A stretch of 64,000 nucleotides of DNA from JAJDYQ01 sp965214035 (lineage in GTDB: Bacteria; Pseudomonadota; Gammaproteobacteria; JAJDYQ01), in NCBI GenBank assembly GCA_965214035.1, contig OZ243932.1, positions 1,612,001-1,676,000 on the forward strand, read 5' to 3'. Below, one piece after another: positions 45,748-53,415 of this stretch (position 1 is its first letter; each line of letters starts with the position of its first letter). The position numbers were made by a program, and so were the translations under genes. The notes under the pieces were generated by a model. The model was not told the DNA's origin and ran no database searches. It saw nothing but the letters and a program-made list of their open reading frames with translations.

Positions 45748-45894
45748 AGTTGTGCATAACTCAAATATTCTCATTTAATACAATATGTTATGCCATATTA
45801 ACTGGCTTATCTTCACGTCACTCAAAATTCAGTTAGCACAATCCGATACCCTATCGAACCAACCTCGGTACAATGCAACCGGCCTGAGTCAGGA

Positions 45895-46116
45895 TTACTG
45901 AACGGAAGTTTTCAGGGACAGCGCGTGTACTTTACCTGAGGTGATCAGATGATTTACGGCGGCATAGACCATTTGGTGCTGTTTCATTGTATTAAGTCCC
46001 TGAAACTGATCGCTTGCCACGATAGCCTCATATTTATAGCCATCCCCCGTAACCTCTACCGTGGCACCGGGAATTCCTTCTTCAATCAGTTTTTTAATAT
46101 CTTCAATTGGAAACAT
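45895..46116 (-). CDS. BolA-family protein, IbaG-like
   Basis: A 73-residue protein starting at ATG 46116 (MFPIEDIKKLIEEGIPGATV). Upstream in-frame codons to 46161 are outside the family. It has the BolA fold signature VEVTGDGYKYEAIVASDQFQ, GLNTMKQHQMVYAAVNHLIT and a C-terminal VHALSLKT. The central GDGYKYEAIVAS...F matches IbaG (YrbA) rather than BolA itself. IbaG-type proteins work with monothiol glutaredoxins in Fe-S trafficking and acid stress. In many gammaproteobacteria it sits next to mla/murA genes; here it stands alone, divergent from an unknown gene. Confidence 0.9.
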   Translation of the reverse strand: MFPIEDIKKLIEEGIPGATVEVTGDGYKYEAIVASDQFQGLNTMKQHQMVYAAVNHLITSGKVHALSLKTSVQ

Positions 46117-46241
46117 TACAATATCCGCGTCAATACAAGTATGCTCATAATTATTACGCACAATACAAACAGATGCGAGAAAAAACCAGTCCCCCTGATC
46201 ATAGTAATACTTGTGCCCGCAATGATATAAACCTGCATCCC

Positions 46242-46991
46242 ATGGCTACCCGCAAACGACAGGAACTACTTAACGAACGTCTGGTGTTACAGACACGCAT
46301 TCACCAGATCGACGAAGAACTGGGCAGTCTGCCCGATCAGCCCAGGTCTGATATTCAGCCATCAATCCGGCCCACTCTCATAAACACTGACGGCAACTCC
46401 TTGCGCGATCTGGTGGTTGCCATCGTCAGTGAAGTCGGTTACATGGTCACCAACACCAGCATCCGATACATTCATCAGGCAAGGTTTAACAAAGTTCTGG
46501 CAGCCGCACGGCTTAACGAACTGTCCAGACTTGAAAAGCAGCGGGGAAACCGGCCCGCAGCCACACTCTATGGCCTGGCTCATCCGTTACAACTCAACGA
46601 TCAGGGTCTAACCCATATTCTCAACATCTGGGCACGGGCCGACTGGCCGATATACCAGCGCATCTATCTACCCGTGACCATGAGGCTGATTAACCTGCAC
46701 TTTCTGGACTGGTACATCACCAATCAGGGCAGTCAGCATCATTACTATCTTTCCCGTTCCGCCATTTCAGTCCACATCGGCGAACTGATTGACAGCCTTG
46801 GGCTTGACCCCAAAATAAACCATGTTCACGACTCTGTCCGCCTCAAGAAAACCGTTGTCAGGGAAATAGAGAAAGCCCGTCGAGAGGAAGCAACCACACA
46901 CTCATCTCTTGCATTCCGAATCATCACGGAACGCCGGCAGACTGAAAAAAGCGGCAATGATTCAACGGAAGCTGCCACTCTGCTGAAATAA
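46242..46991 (+). CDS. Uncharacterised protein with N-terminal coiled coil
   Basis: A 249-residue protein from ATG 46242. Residues 1-30 (RKRQELLNERLVLQTRIHQI) are predicted coiled coil. The rest is mostly helical with several basic patches: SIRYIHQARFNKVLAAARLN, WARADWPIYQRIYLPVTMRL, LHFLDWYITNQGSQHHYYLS and VRLKKTVVREIEKARREEAT. No signal peptide or transmembrane segment. It recalls DNA-binding or phage-accessory proteins, but I do not recognise a family. It precedes the Panacea-type pair and sits in an accessory stretch. Confidence 0.65.
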   Translation: MATRKRQELLNERLVLQTRIHQIDEELGSLPDQPRSDIQPSIRPTLINTDGNSLRDLVVAIVSEVGYMVTNTSIRYIHQARFNKVLAAARLNELSRLEKQRGNRPAATLYGLAHPLQLNDQGLTHILNIWARADWPIYQRIYLPVTMRLINLHFLDWYITNQGSQHHYYLSRSAISVHIGELIDSLGLDPKINHVHDSVRLKKTVVREIEKARREEATTHSSLAFRIITERRQTEKSGNDSTEAATLLK

Positions 46992-47099
46992 AGGGAATTA
47001 TCCTGATTCGTTGACAGACGCATCTATTTTTGCTATATTTATCATGGTATTAGGTCCCATGATTCCAACTACCAATTTTTTATTTTTTGAGATTTCTTG

Positions 47100-47565
47100 A
47101 TGATGTCCGAAGCGTCCAGTCCCCCAAAACGAGGGGCAGAGCACATTTTAGAGCTCCGGAAGGATCAATCGATTGAAACCATGCCCATGCACATACTCAA
47201 GCTGGTGTATTTGTGTCATGGCTGGATGCTGGGGAATACGAATGAAGAATTGATCGATGAACCTGTTGAGGCGTGGCAATATGGCCCTGTGGTACCCTCT
47301 ATTTATCACACCTACAAATCATTCGGCGGCGATGATATTGACATTGTAATCAGGGATGTATCACAGAAGTTTGGTGATTATCAAAAAAAGCTGATCGAGA
47401 GGGTAGTGGACGCCTACAAAGGCCATTCTGCCCTGTCTCTCTCGTCAATAACCCATGAAAATGGTTCACCCTGGCATCAGGTTTTTAAAGATGGGGCGCG
47501 GGGCAGGGGCGATCATTCCCAATAAAATTATTCAGCGCTACTATGAAGATAAGCTGAATGAGTGA
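47100..47565 (+). pseudogene. Panacea-domain antitoxin (PanA-like), frameshifted near its end
   Basis: The first 135 residues match the Panacea (DUF4065/SocA-like) antitoxin domain: HILKLVYLCHGWMLGNTNEE, EPVEAWQYGPVVPSIYHTYK, SFGGDD, ALSLSSITHENGSPWHQVF. After residue 135 the frame reads GARGRGDHSQ and stops at 47525. Dropping one G in the run at 47500-47509 restores a family-like tail (AIIPNKIIQRYYEDKLNE) ending at TGA 47563-47565, where it overlaps the ATG of the next gene by eight bases (ATGAGTGA). That overlap strongly supports the reconstruction. The family neutralises diverse toxins encoded next to it. Confidence 0.82.
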
Positions 47566-47906
47566 GACTCCTGAGGTACGACCGGAATCGTCAGGCACAA
47601 AGTCAATTGACAGTAAGGCGGAGTCCGAATCATTTGCTCTGCAAAAGCAAGAATTGGATGAGGTTAGTCATCGCAAAGAACATCATCGGCAAGAGAGGCT
47701 GCGAGATATATTAGCACACTGTGTCAATGGCGTTCTTGTGGTGGTATTTATTATCATCGCCATCTCTATCCTTATTGTCGCATGGCATTATCGTTCCCCC
47801 CGAAAAATCGCGATGGCTTTCTGGCGATGACATTAAAACCGTCAGCACGGTATTATTCAGTGGAACTCTGTTTGCGATTATAGGGCATGTCCGTGACAGG
47901 CTCTAG
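47558..47906 (+). pseudogene. Membrane-associated toxin-like partner of PanA, frameshifted
   Basis: Begins MSETPEVRPESSGTKSIDSK, a charged coiled-coil region (LQKQELDEVSHRKEHHRQER), then a membrane helix (VNGVLVVVFIIIAISILIVA). The frame runs into a stop at 47830. A C6 tract at 47796-47801 is the break: with five C the protein continues HYRSPEKSRWLSGDDIKTVS and TVLFSGTLFAIIGHVRDRL to TAG 47904-47906. The HY-P-E--RWL...LFSG...R pattern is shared by small membrane proteins found next to Panacea and phage-defence genes. It probably was the toxin of a PanA/PanT pair. About 115 residues when restored. Confidence 0.78.
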
Positions 47907-48061
47907 TCGCTGTCAGGCTAAAACTCAGGCCGCTAACTGAATATGACATTGGGAAACAGTTTTGGAGGTCGTCGCAGCGTTGCCGGCTTCAAAAGGACTT
48001 CGCAATTACGCTTTCAGCTTTTTTCTGTCAACTAATCGGGGTAATTCCCGAAATAAAAGCG

Positions 48062-48568
48062 CTACCTCTTCTTCAGCAGCTTTTTTATTTGTTCCGCATT
48101 CAATACATCATGTTTGCCAGTCAGATCAGCATCATCGTTTCTCTGCATACTGGCCACCTCTTCATCGAAGCTGTCCAGACCAAAGATAGCATGATTGCTT
48201 TCTTGCTCGATCTCTTCTTGCTTTTCATCCAGATCGTCAAAATACGCCTTGACCGCAGCGACATCGAAGGAGTCGCTTACCACCAGCCCATCCTCTTTTA
48301 ACTGTCCGATCTCTGCTGATTTGGACGAACCAGCCACCTCCTGAACTATGTAGCCTATAGCGCCGAGCTTGGCCAGGGCACACACATATTTTTTCGCCTG
48401 CGACAGATCAACCTCGCTTCTCATGGTCAGCATCTTCCCGGAAAAAAAACGACTTGCAGCGGCATTGTCCAGCTTGAGCAGTGCCGCCAGTTTTGCCTGC
48501 ACCTGAGGCTGCTTATAACCGGGAAACAAGTCACCCTCGAAAATCACTCTATAAGATAGTTTGGTCAT
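48062..48568 (-). CDS. Uncharacterised protein with small N-terminal alpha/beta domain
   Basis: A 168-residue soluble protein from ATG 48568. Residues 4-75 (YRVIFEGDLFPGYKQPQVQA, KLAALLKLDNAAASRFFSGK, DLSQAKKYVCALAKLGAIGY) correspond to a small domain common in gammaproteobacteria, often at the N-terminus of membrane or zinc-ribbon proteins; its function is unknown. The rest is acidic and disordered (DDLDEKQEEIEQESNHAIF) with a Lys-rich end. No partner is obvious; it stands alone between the Panacea pair and the sen genes. Confidence 0.75.
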   Translation of the reverse strand: MTKLSYRVIFEGDLFPGYKQPQVQAKLAALLKLDNAAASRFFSGKMLTMRSEVDLSQAKKYVCALAKLGAIGYIVQEVAGSSKSAEIGQLKEDGLVVSDSFDVAAVKAYFDDLDEKQEEIEQESNHAIFGLDSFDEEVASMQRNDDADLTGKHDVLNAEQIKKLLKKR

Positions 48569-48760
48569 AATGACACACTCCATTGTCGATAGCTGAGATC
48601 ATAGCAAGACAGGCAAAAAAAGTGCTATGTGGAAAATATAACCACCATTCACTGGAGCGACTATTCCGGCAGGGCCGAAAAGCACGTTTGCCTGCATCGC
48701 TTTCCGGCAAATTCCCCATGCTCGCTCAAGCATGGGCGATGAATCGCATTATGGAAAAAG

Positions 48761-49708
48761 CTATATTGCTTTCAGCAAACGTTCCCATCCTGCGAACTCA
48801 GCCTCTTCGGTAAAATCACTCTTCAATGACTGCTGCTGTCTGGTCAGTGCGGGCAGGAAACTGCTATCCTGCTCGGCCTTCAACATTAACTGCGTCAGGG
48901 CCTCAGTATCCTCTACCGGATAATATCCCGGATGGTTCTCTCCAAGCAGACCGACACTGCCGGCAATCTTCGACGCCAATACCGGCAAGTCAGCCATCAC
49001 CGCCTCGGACACAACATTGGCACCGCCCTCCATGCGGGAACTCAGCACCATGGCACGACTTCTTGCATGCACCTGTCGGACCTTCCAGTGAGGCATCTCA
49101 CCAAACCAGTGGTAGCGTGGATTGATCTTCATCTCATCCAGTGCCATTTTATTCCACTTCTCGTTGTGTGGCCTGCCACAGTGCAATATTCGGATTTGAC
49201 TGTCTGCAGGGAGATTTCTGGCTGCATAGGCTGCGCGCAATGAATCTTTTTCGTCGCGCAAGTGTCCGGAAACACAGAGGTCAAATGTCCGCGACCTTGG
49301 TGGCTGTCGTTTAACCGGCACAGCGGACTGCTTGATAACCCTGAATTTCTTCCAATACTTTCTGGGCAGCATCTGGTGCGCCAGATCATGTAATGCGACC
49401 AGTTGGTCGGCCAACTCAATGGAGCTCAATGTTCTCGCGGGGTGAGAACGAAGAAAGCGGTACAGATCAGTGCCGGTCAGAGCCAGCACCAATGGACGGT
49501 TCGGGTAACGCCTGCGAAAGGCATTGACTGCATCGGCGCTACGCCACGCATGGAGTGCCAGCATCATATCGGCATCAGAACCATCCCAATCGGAATTAAC
49601 GGTAACGCGATAGCCGAACCGCTTCAGGATTCTCCGCCAGCGTACTGCCGTTGCCTGATTTCCGGACGAAGAACGCCGACCGGCCGGGGTGATCATAAAA
49701 GCTTTCAT
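48761..49708 (-). CDS. senB: Selenosugar synthase SenB (selenoneine biosynthesis)
   Basis: A 315-residue GT-B glycosyltransferase of the TIGR04348 type. It begins MKAFMITPAGRRSSSGNQAT AVRWRRIL and contains MLALHAWRSADAVNAFRRRY, PLVLALTGTDLYRF, VALHDLAHQMLPRKYW, FDLCVSGHLRDEKDSLRAAY and the acidic MEGGANVVSEAVMADLPVLA nucleotide-binding region. Characterised members make selenosugar from selenophosphate and UDP-sugar, the first dedicated step of selenoneine synthesis. The assignment is strengthened by the divergent senA homologue 62 bases away. The third gene of known clusters, the selenophosphate synthetase senC/selD, is not in the window. Confidence 0.88.
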   Translation of the reverse strand: MKAFMITPAGRRSSSGNQATAVRWRRILKRFGYRVTVNSDWDGSDADMMLALHAWRSADAVNAFRRRYPNRPLVLALTGTDLYRFLRSHPARTLSSIELADQLVALHDLAHQMLPRKYWKKFRVIKQSAVPVKRQPPRSRTFDLCVSGHLRDEKDSLRAAYAARNLPADSQIRILHCGRPHNEKWNKMALDEMKINPRYHWFGEMPHWKVRQVHARSRAMVLSSRMEGGANVVSEAVMADLPVLASKIAGSVGLLGENHPGYYPVEDTEALTQLMLKAEQDSSFLPALTRQQQSLKSDFTEEAEFAGWERLLKAI

Positions 49709-49730
49709 TATTGAATAAACGCCGTATCCT

Positions 49731-49741
49731 GTTACGGTAAC
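49731..49741. promoter_or_regulatory. Perfect palindrome in the senB-senA divergent intergenic region
   Basis: GTTACGGTAAC (GTTAC-G-GTAAC) lies 22 bases upstream of senB and 29 bases upstream of senA. A symmetrical site in a 62-base divergent promoter is a natural operator for both genes. No repressor gene is adjacent. Pattern only. Confidence 0.4.
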
Positions 49742-49770
49742 AACCTGCTCAACAAATAGACTACCAGCTT

Positions 49771-51042
49771 ATGACTCCGATTTCTAAAAATACATTAATC
49801 GAACAATTGCGCGATGCCCGTCGGCGCACCTTCCAGCTTACAGACGACCTGACAAGGGAACAAATGATGGGTCCAAAAAACCTGACCATAATCAACCCAC
49901 TGCCTTGGGAAATAGGTCATGCAGCCTATTTCCATGAATTATGGTGCCTGCGTCAGCGACACGGGCTTACCAGTGTGCATCCGAATGTGGACAAGCTGTA
50001 TGACTCCGTCAATATCGCCCATGATACCCGCTGGGATCTGCCCATCCCGTCGCTGGACACCGTCCGTGACTACATGAATCAGATACAGACACGCGAGTTA
50101 CAGCTACTGGAGTCCGAAGATGACAACGAAGAGGCACTATACCTATATCGCTATGCGCTGTTTCATGAAGACATGCATACCGAGGCATTCACCTACACGC
50201 GCCAGACGCTGAATTACTGTGCGCCACCGTTGCAGCCACCCATGCAGCCACCAGCAGAGGCCGGGGCACTGGCAGGCGATGTCACCATACCAGCCTGCGA
50301 ATACACCCTGGGAGCCACCAGGGGCAATGGATTTTGTTTTGATAATGAAAAATGGGGGCACACCGTTCATGTTGGCGAGTTTGCCATTGCCAGAGCACCC
50401 GTAACCAACCAGCAGTTTCTTGAGTTCGTTGAGGCCGATGGATATAACACCCGCGAATACTGGGATAACGAAGGCTGGCAATGGTGTCAGGAAAGGAAGC
50501 TCGAACATCCGGGTTACTGGCGCAAGGCTGGCAAAGAATGGCAACGCCGTTTTTTTAATCAATGGCAGCCCCTGTCACCCCACCAGCCTGTTATCCATGT
50601 CAGTTGGTTCGAAGCCTGCGCCTGGTGCCGATGGGCAGGACGCCGATTACCAACAGAGGCAGAGTGGGAACTCGCCGCCTCCGGCCCGGACAAACGGACC
50701 TTTCCCTGGGGAGAGACACCTCCCGACGAATCCACTGCAAACATGGATAGCCGCTCATCAGGCTGCATTGATGTTGCTGCACTGCCGGCAGGTGACAGCC
50801 CATACGGATGCCGGCAGATGATCGGTAATGTCTGGGAATGGACGGATACTCTATTCCGCCCCTACCCCGGTTTTGCACCGGACATGTATGCCGATTACTC
50901 CAGGCCGCTATTCAACATCACCAGAGTGCTTCGAGGCGGTGCCTGGACAACCCGCTCCAGAATGATCCGCAACACCTGGCGCAACTACTACGGACCAGAC
51001 CGCAATGATGTCTTTGCCGGGTTCAGGACCTGTGCAATATAA
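49771..51042 (+). CDS. senA: Selenoneine synthase SenA (EgtB-like)
   Basis: A 423-residue two-domain iron enzyme related to EgtB. N-terminal DinB-like metal domain: PWEIGHAAYFHELWCLRQRH, then FHEDMHTEAFTYTRQTL (HX3HXE ligands with the His of the first motif). C-terminal formylglycine-generating-enzyme/sulfatase-modifying domain: VPACEYTLGATRG-like PACEYTLGATRGNGFCFDNE, VIHVSWFEACAWCRWAGRRL, PTEAEWELAASGPD, MIGNVWEWTDTLF, RVLRGGAWTTRS and AGFRTCAI. In the known SenA reaction hercynine and selenosugar are joined by a C-Se bond. Hercynine requires EgtD, which is not in the window. The adjacent senB favours SenA over EgtB. Confidence 0.88.
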   Translation: MTPISKNTLIEQLRDARRRTFQLTDDLTREQMMGPKNLTIINPLPWEIGHAAYFHELWCLRQRHGLTSVHPNVDKLYDSVNIAHDTRWDLPIPSLDTVRDYMNQIQTRELQLLESEDDNEEALYLYRYALFHEDMHTEAFTYTRQTLNYCAPPLQPPMQPPAEAGALAGDVTIPACEYTLGATRGNGFCFDNEKWGHTVHVGEFAIARAPVTNQQFLEFVEADGYNTREYWDNEGWQWCQERKLEHPGYWRKAGKEWQRRFFNQWQPLSPHQPVIHVSWFEACAWCRWAGRRLPTEAEWELAASGPDKRTFPWGETPPDESTANMDSRSSGCIDVAALPAGDSPYGCRQMIGNVWEWTDTLFRPYPGFAPDMYADYSRPLFNITRVLRGGAWTTRSRMIRNTWRNYYGPDRNDVFAGFRTCAI

Positions 51043-51118
51043 CGCCGCCTGCCGGTAAAACTACTTTTCCACCTGCTTTCGGTACGGATAAATCCGTGCA
51101 TGAAACGGCTTTTGACCG

Positions 51119-52139
51119 TTAAAAAAGCGGGGCCGGTGACAATACGGATGGATCCGGCCCCGCAACAGCCGGCAGAGAGAAGAGCCGGCTACGGACTTCC
51201 TGCCAATTCAGCTTCCACTGTGCGCCGACGCTGTGGCGCGGGTTATTATCATCCTGCTCGCGGCGGATGGCCTTGATATCCAGCTTCGACTTCAGGCCAG
51301 CCGGGTTCGACAACAGACGCCAGCCCAGAGTCAGATCACGCTTGGCATCGGAGGCCGACAGGCTCGCATAGGGGATGCCGGTGGCATCGTCTGTCAGGGC
51401 AAAGCCCCACTCGCCTTTCAGCGTCCAGCGGCTCGATACGGCAGCAGTATGTCGGTTGTCTTCTTCCTCCAGCGCATCCCGTCAATGAATCCGATAACAA
51501 CCGATCCAGACCGCTGGCCGCCGGTGCATTGCCGTACTCATGGCGCAGGCTGAACGACGGGCCATAGGCCGAGTTCGGCCACGCCTCGTAGCGCAGTGAG
51601 CCGGACAGACCCCACTCCTCACGCTCGGCAGCCTCATGCTCCAGCAGATAGCGACCGCGCACATCCACCGTCAAACCCTTGGCCGGTGTCTGCCAGCTCA
51701 GGCCGCCGCCCAGCTCCAGACCAAAGCCTTCGCTGGTATCGCCGCTGCCATAAAGCAGATTACCAATCAGCCAATAGCGTCCCTTCAGGTTGGACAAAAC
51801 CCGTACCATTTCAGCGCAGGAGAGCACCACCGGGATATATTTTTTCTGTTTGGCCCGCACCACACCATCCACCCAGGGCGGTTCCATATCCAGCACCTTC
51901 TTATACATAAAGACCAAAGCAGACAATGCCTGATTCTGTGTTGAAGCAGACACTCTCCCCCTGACGGCCAAATCCGTTAAAAACGCCTCCATTTCCGCCT
52001 TGCCCAGCTCGGCGGGATGGCGTTTATTGTGAAACAGGATATAGCGCTTAATCCAATTCAAGTAACTTTCTTCGGTCCTGATCGAATAGTTCAATCGCTG
52101 CAAGCGCTCTCGCACCTGATTCAAGAAAGGAGATTTCAT
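51119..52139 (-). pseudogene. Chimera: integron integrase N-terminus fused in frame to an autotransporter beta-barrel fragment
   Basis: From ATG 52139 the first 133 residues are an integron integrase (SPFLNQVRERLQRLNYSIRT, WIKRYILFHNKRHPAELGKA, STQNQALSALVFMYKKVLDM, YWLIGNLLYGSG). At about 51740 the frame passes directly into an autotransporter barrel (GFGLELGGGLSWQTPAKGLT, RYLLEHEAAEREEWGLSGSL, GPSFSLRHEYGNAPAASGLD). The integrase loses every catalytic residue (R, H-R-H, Y). The barrel then breaks at CCC 51478-51480 (two C expected) but its remainder, LGWRLLSNPAGLKSKLDIKA to VGAQWKLNW, is readable in the shifted frame. The final stop is lost (TAG of the paralogue is CAG here), so translation runs on to 51119. 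Neither part can be functional as such. Confidence 0.88.
51121..51163 (-). terminator. Strong rho-independent terminator behind the autotransporter fragment
   Basis: On the minus strand GCGGGGCCGG (complement of 51154-51163) pairs with CCGGCCCCGC (complement of 51127-51136), followed by T6 (51121-51126). It is a near-copy of the terminator at 8041-8092. Confidence 0.88.
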
Positions 52140-52318
52140 TTCTTTATTTTGCACGATTTCGGCAAGATAAAATACGATTTAAAAACAAAAAAAGTTGAAT
52201 TAAATCAATGGTATAAATAAATATCAATATTTCTTAATGCCAGAAAAAGACGAATAATTTTAACACAAAAATTTTGTATCTGTCTGCATTCCATGGCAGA
52301 TTGGGAGATCTACTAGTA

Positions 52319-52325
52319 GTTATGC
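52319..52325 (+). other. attI-like recombination core site
   Basis: GTTATGC at 52319-52325 lies between the integrase start and the first cassette frame, where attI is expected. It is followed by an imperfect palindrome (CCCTA...TGATC-GCT-GATCA-TAGGG, 52325-52351). Match to a short degenerate core only. Confidence 0.45.
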
Positions 52326-52396
52326 CCTAGATGTGATCGCTGATCATAGGGTATAGCTAACAATATATCGGCGATCAAAAAATTAAGAAGAGAAAA

Positions 52397-52684
52397 ATGT
52401 CAGAAGAAAACAAAACTGCACAAACCGCTGCTACAACAACTGTAATTGTTTAGAATGATACCAGCAATGCTTTAGGAATAGCGGCGTTCATTTTTGGTTT
52501 AATCAGTATCTTTTTTTTAGCACCAATATTTGTTCCGTTTGCAGTTATACTTGGGACAATTGCCGTTATAAAGAAACAATTAGTATGGGGTATATTAGGC
52601 TTGGTTTGTGCTGCTATAGGTTTCATGACGTCACCTATATTGTTAGGTTTGGTTGGGTTGGCAAGCATTGGCGCAATTCAGTAG
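52397..52684 (+). pseudogene. Integron cassette 1: small membrane protein with in-frame amber codon
   Basis: ATG 52397 gives MSEENKTAQTAATTTVIV, then TAG at 52451-52453, then in the same frame NDTSNALGIAAFIFGLISIF and three hydrophobic segments (APIFVPFAVILGTIAVIKKQ, LGLVCAAIGFMTSPILLGLV) to TAG 52682. The frame reads through cleanly, so a CAG/CAA to TAG change is likely; 95 codons in total. The layout resembles DUF4190-type small membrane proteins common in cassettes. A start after the amber codon is possible but would lack a ribosome binding site. Confidence 0.7.
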
Positions 52685-52691
52685 GCTTGTT

Positions 52692-52757
52692 GGCATAACA
52701 AGCGCTTACACTAGGCCGCCGCAAAACACGCGGTGCCTAGCAAAGCGAACGTTATGT
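52692..52757 (+). repeat. attC recombination site 1
   Basis: Begins GCATAACAAGCG, ends CGAACGTTATGT; inner arms CTAGGC (52711-52716) and GCCTAG (52735-52740) plus CCGC/GCGG form the imperfect hairpin typical of attC. Follows cassette 1 by seven bases, its expected place. Confidence 0.8.
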
Positions 52758-52776
52758 TACGAAGAGATAAATAGAT

Positions 52777-53082
52777 ATGCCAAAAATATATGAATATCTC
52801 GGAATTTTGATAATGTTCTACAGCAATGAACATGAGCCTATTCATGTGCATGGGAAACATCAAGGGCAGGAATCAAAGGCAGAGTTCACGATTATTAATG
52901 GTAATGTGGTAGAAATAACCATTAAAAATGTAAAGGGACGCAAACCACTACCATCAAATATATTGAAGAATTTTAGTCACTTCGTTAATGCATATTCTGA
53001 TCAAATAGTCCAAAAATGGATTGACTATTTTGTTTTGCACAAACAAGTTGAATGCGAAAAAATCGAGAGACAAATCAAATGA
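52777..53082 (+). CDS. Integron cassette 2, gene A: DUF4160 protein
   Basis: A 101-residue protein of the DUF4160 family: MPKIYEYLGILIMFYSNEHE, PIHVHGKHQGQESKAEFTII, NGNVVEITIKNVKGRKPLPS. It almost always pairs with a DUF2442 protein, as here. The pair is suspected of toxin-antitoxin or nucleic-acid function without biochemical proof. The TGA overlaps the ATG of the next gene (53079-53082), so translation is coupled. The AT-rich composition and flanking attC sites mark a captured cassette. Confidence 0.85.
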   Translation: MPKIYEYLGILIMFYSNEHEPIHVHGKHQGQESKAEFTIINGNVVEITIKNVKGRKPLPSNILKNFSHFVNAYSDQIVQKWIDYFVLHKQVECEKIERQIK

Positions 53083-53342
53083 TTGATGAAAGCAAAGTCA
53101 TAAATGTAGAAAAAGTAAAATATCTCAATGGATATAAACTTGAACTCTCTTTTAATGATGGAGTGAAGCAGGTAATTGATTTTGGTCCATTTTTATCAAA
53201 TTCGCTCAACCCTCTTATTAACAAGTATCTTGCTCTAAAAGAGTTTAAAAAATATGAGTTGGATAATGGTGATTTAATATGGAATGACTATGATCTTTGC
53301 TTTCCTGTTGCAGATCTATACGAAAATAATATAAGGCCATAA
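53079..53342 (+). CDS. Integron cassette 2, gene B: DUF2442 protein
   Basis: An 87-residue protein of the DUF2442 family: VEKVKYLNGYKLELSFNDGV, VIDFGPFLSNSLNPLINKYL, LALKEFKKYELDNGDLIWND. It overlaps the DUF4160 gene by four bases (ATGA) and ends inside attC site 2, the usual arrangement of a cassette's last gene. Partner of the upstream gene, function unproven. Confidence 0.85.
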   Translation: MIDESKVINVEKVKYLNGYKLELSFNDGVKQVIDFGPFLSNSLNPLINKYLALKEFKKYELDNGDLIWNDYDLCFPVADLYENNIRP

Positions 53343-53408
53343 CAATACACTGCACTCGGACGGCAATTCCGCTGCACTCCATTGCCGCCGGTGAGCTTGG
53401 CGTTAGGC
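53335..53408 (+). repeat. attC recombination site 2
   Basis: Starts GCCATAACAATACACTGCAC and ends GCTTGGCGTTAGGC. GGCAAT (53362-53367) pairs with ATTGCC (53381-53386). Consensus-type core GTTAGGC. Overlaps the end of the DUF2442 gene. Confidence 0.85.
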
Positions 53409-53415
53409 TTCTCAA

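Larger units (their letters stand above)
45117..45894. other. Long AT-rich intergenic region between priA and ibaG
   Basis: 778 bases with no known gene. It contains the DnaA-box pair at 45170-45192, an AT-rich stretch at 45250-45320 (long A and T runs), the small open frame at 45589-45747 and the third DnaA-like box at 45751-45759. No dnaA, gidA or other origin marker is near, so I do not call this an origin. Confidence 0.5.

Noticed and set aside
45515..45757. Minus-strand frame of 80 codons opposite the small 52-codon frame
   Set aside because: Composition looks like an antisense shadow; no ribosome binding site.
45117..45894. Chromosomal replication origin
   Set aside because: Only three DnaA-like boxes, and no dnaA, dnaN, gidA or rpmH nearby.
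49771..51042. Ergothioneine EgtB
   Set aside because: The adjacent SenB-type glycosyltransferase and absence of egtA/egtC/egtD/egtE favour SenA.
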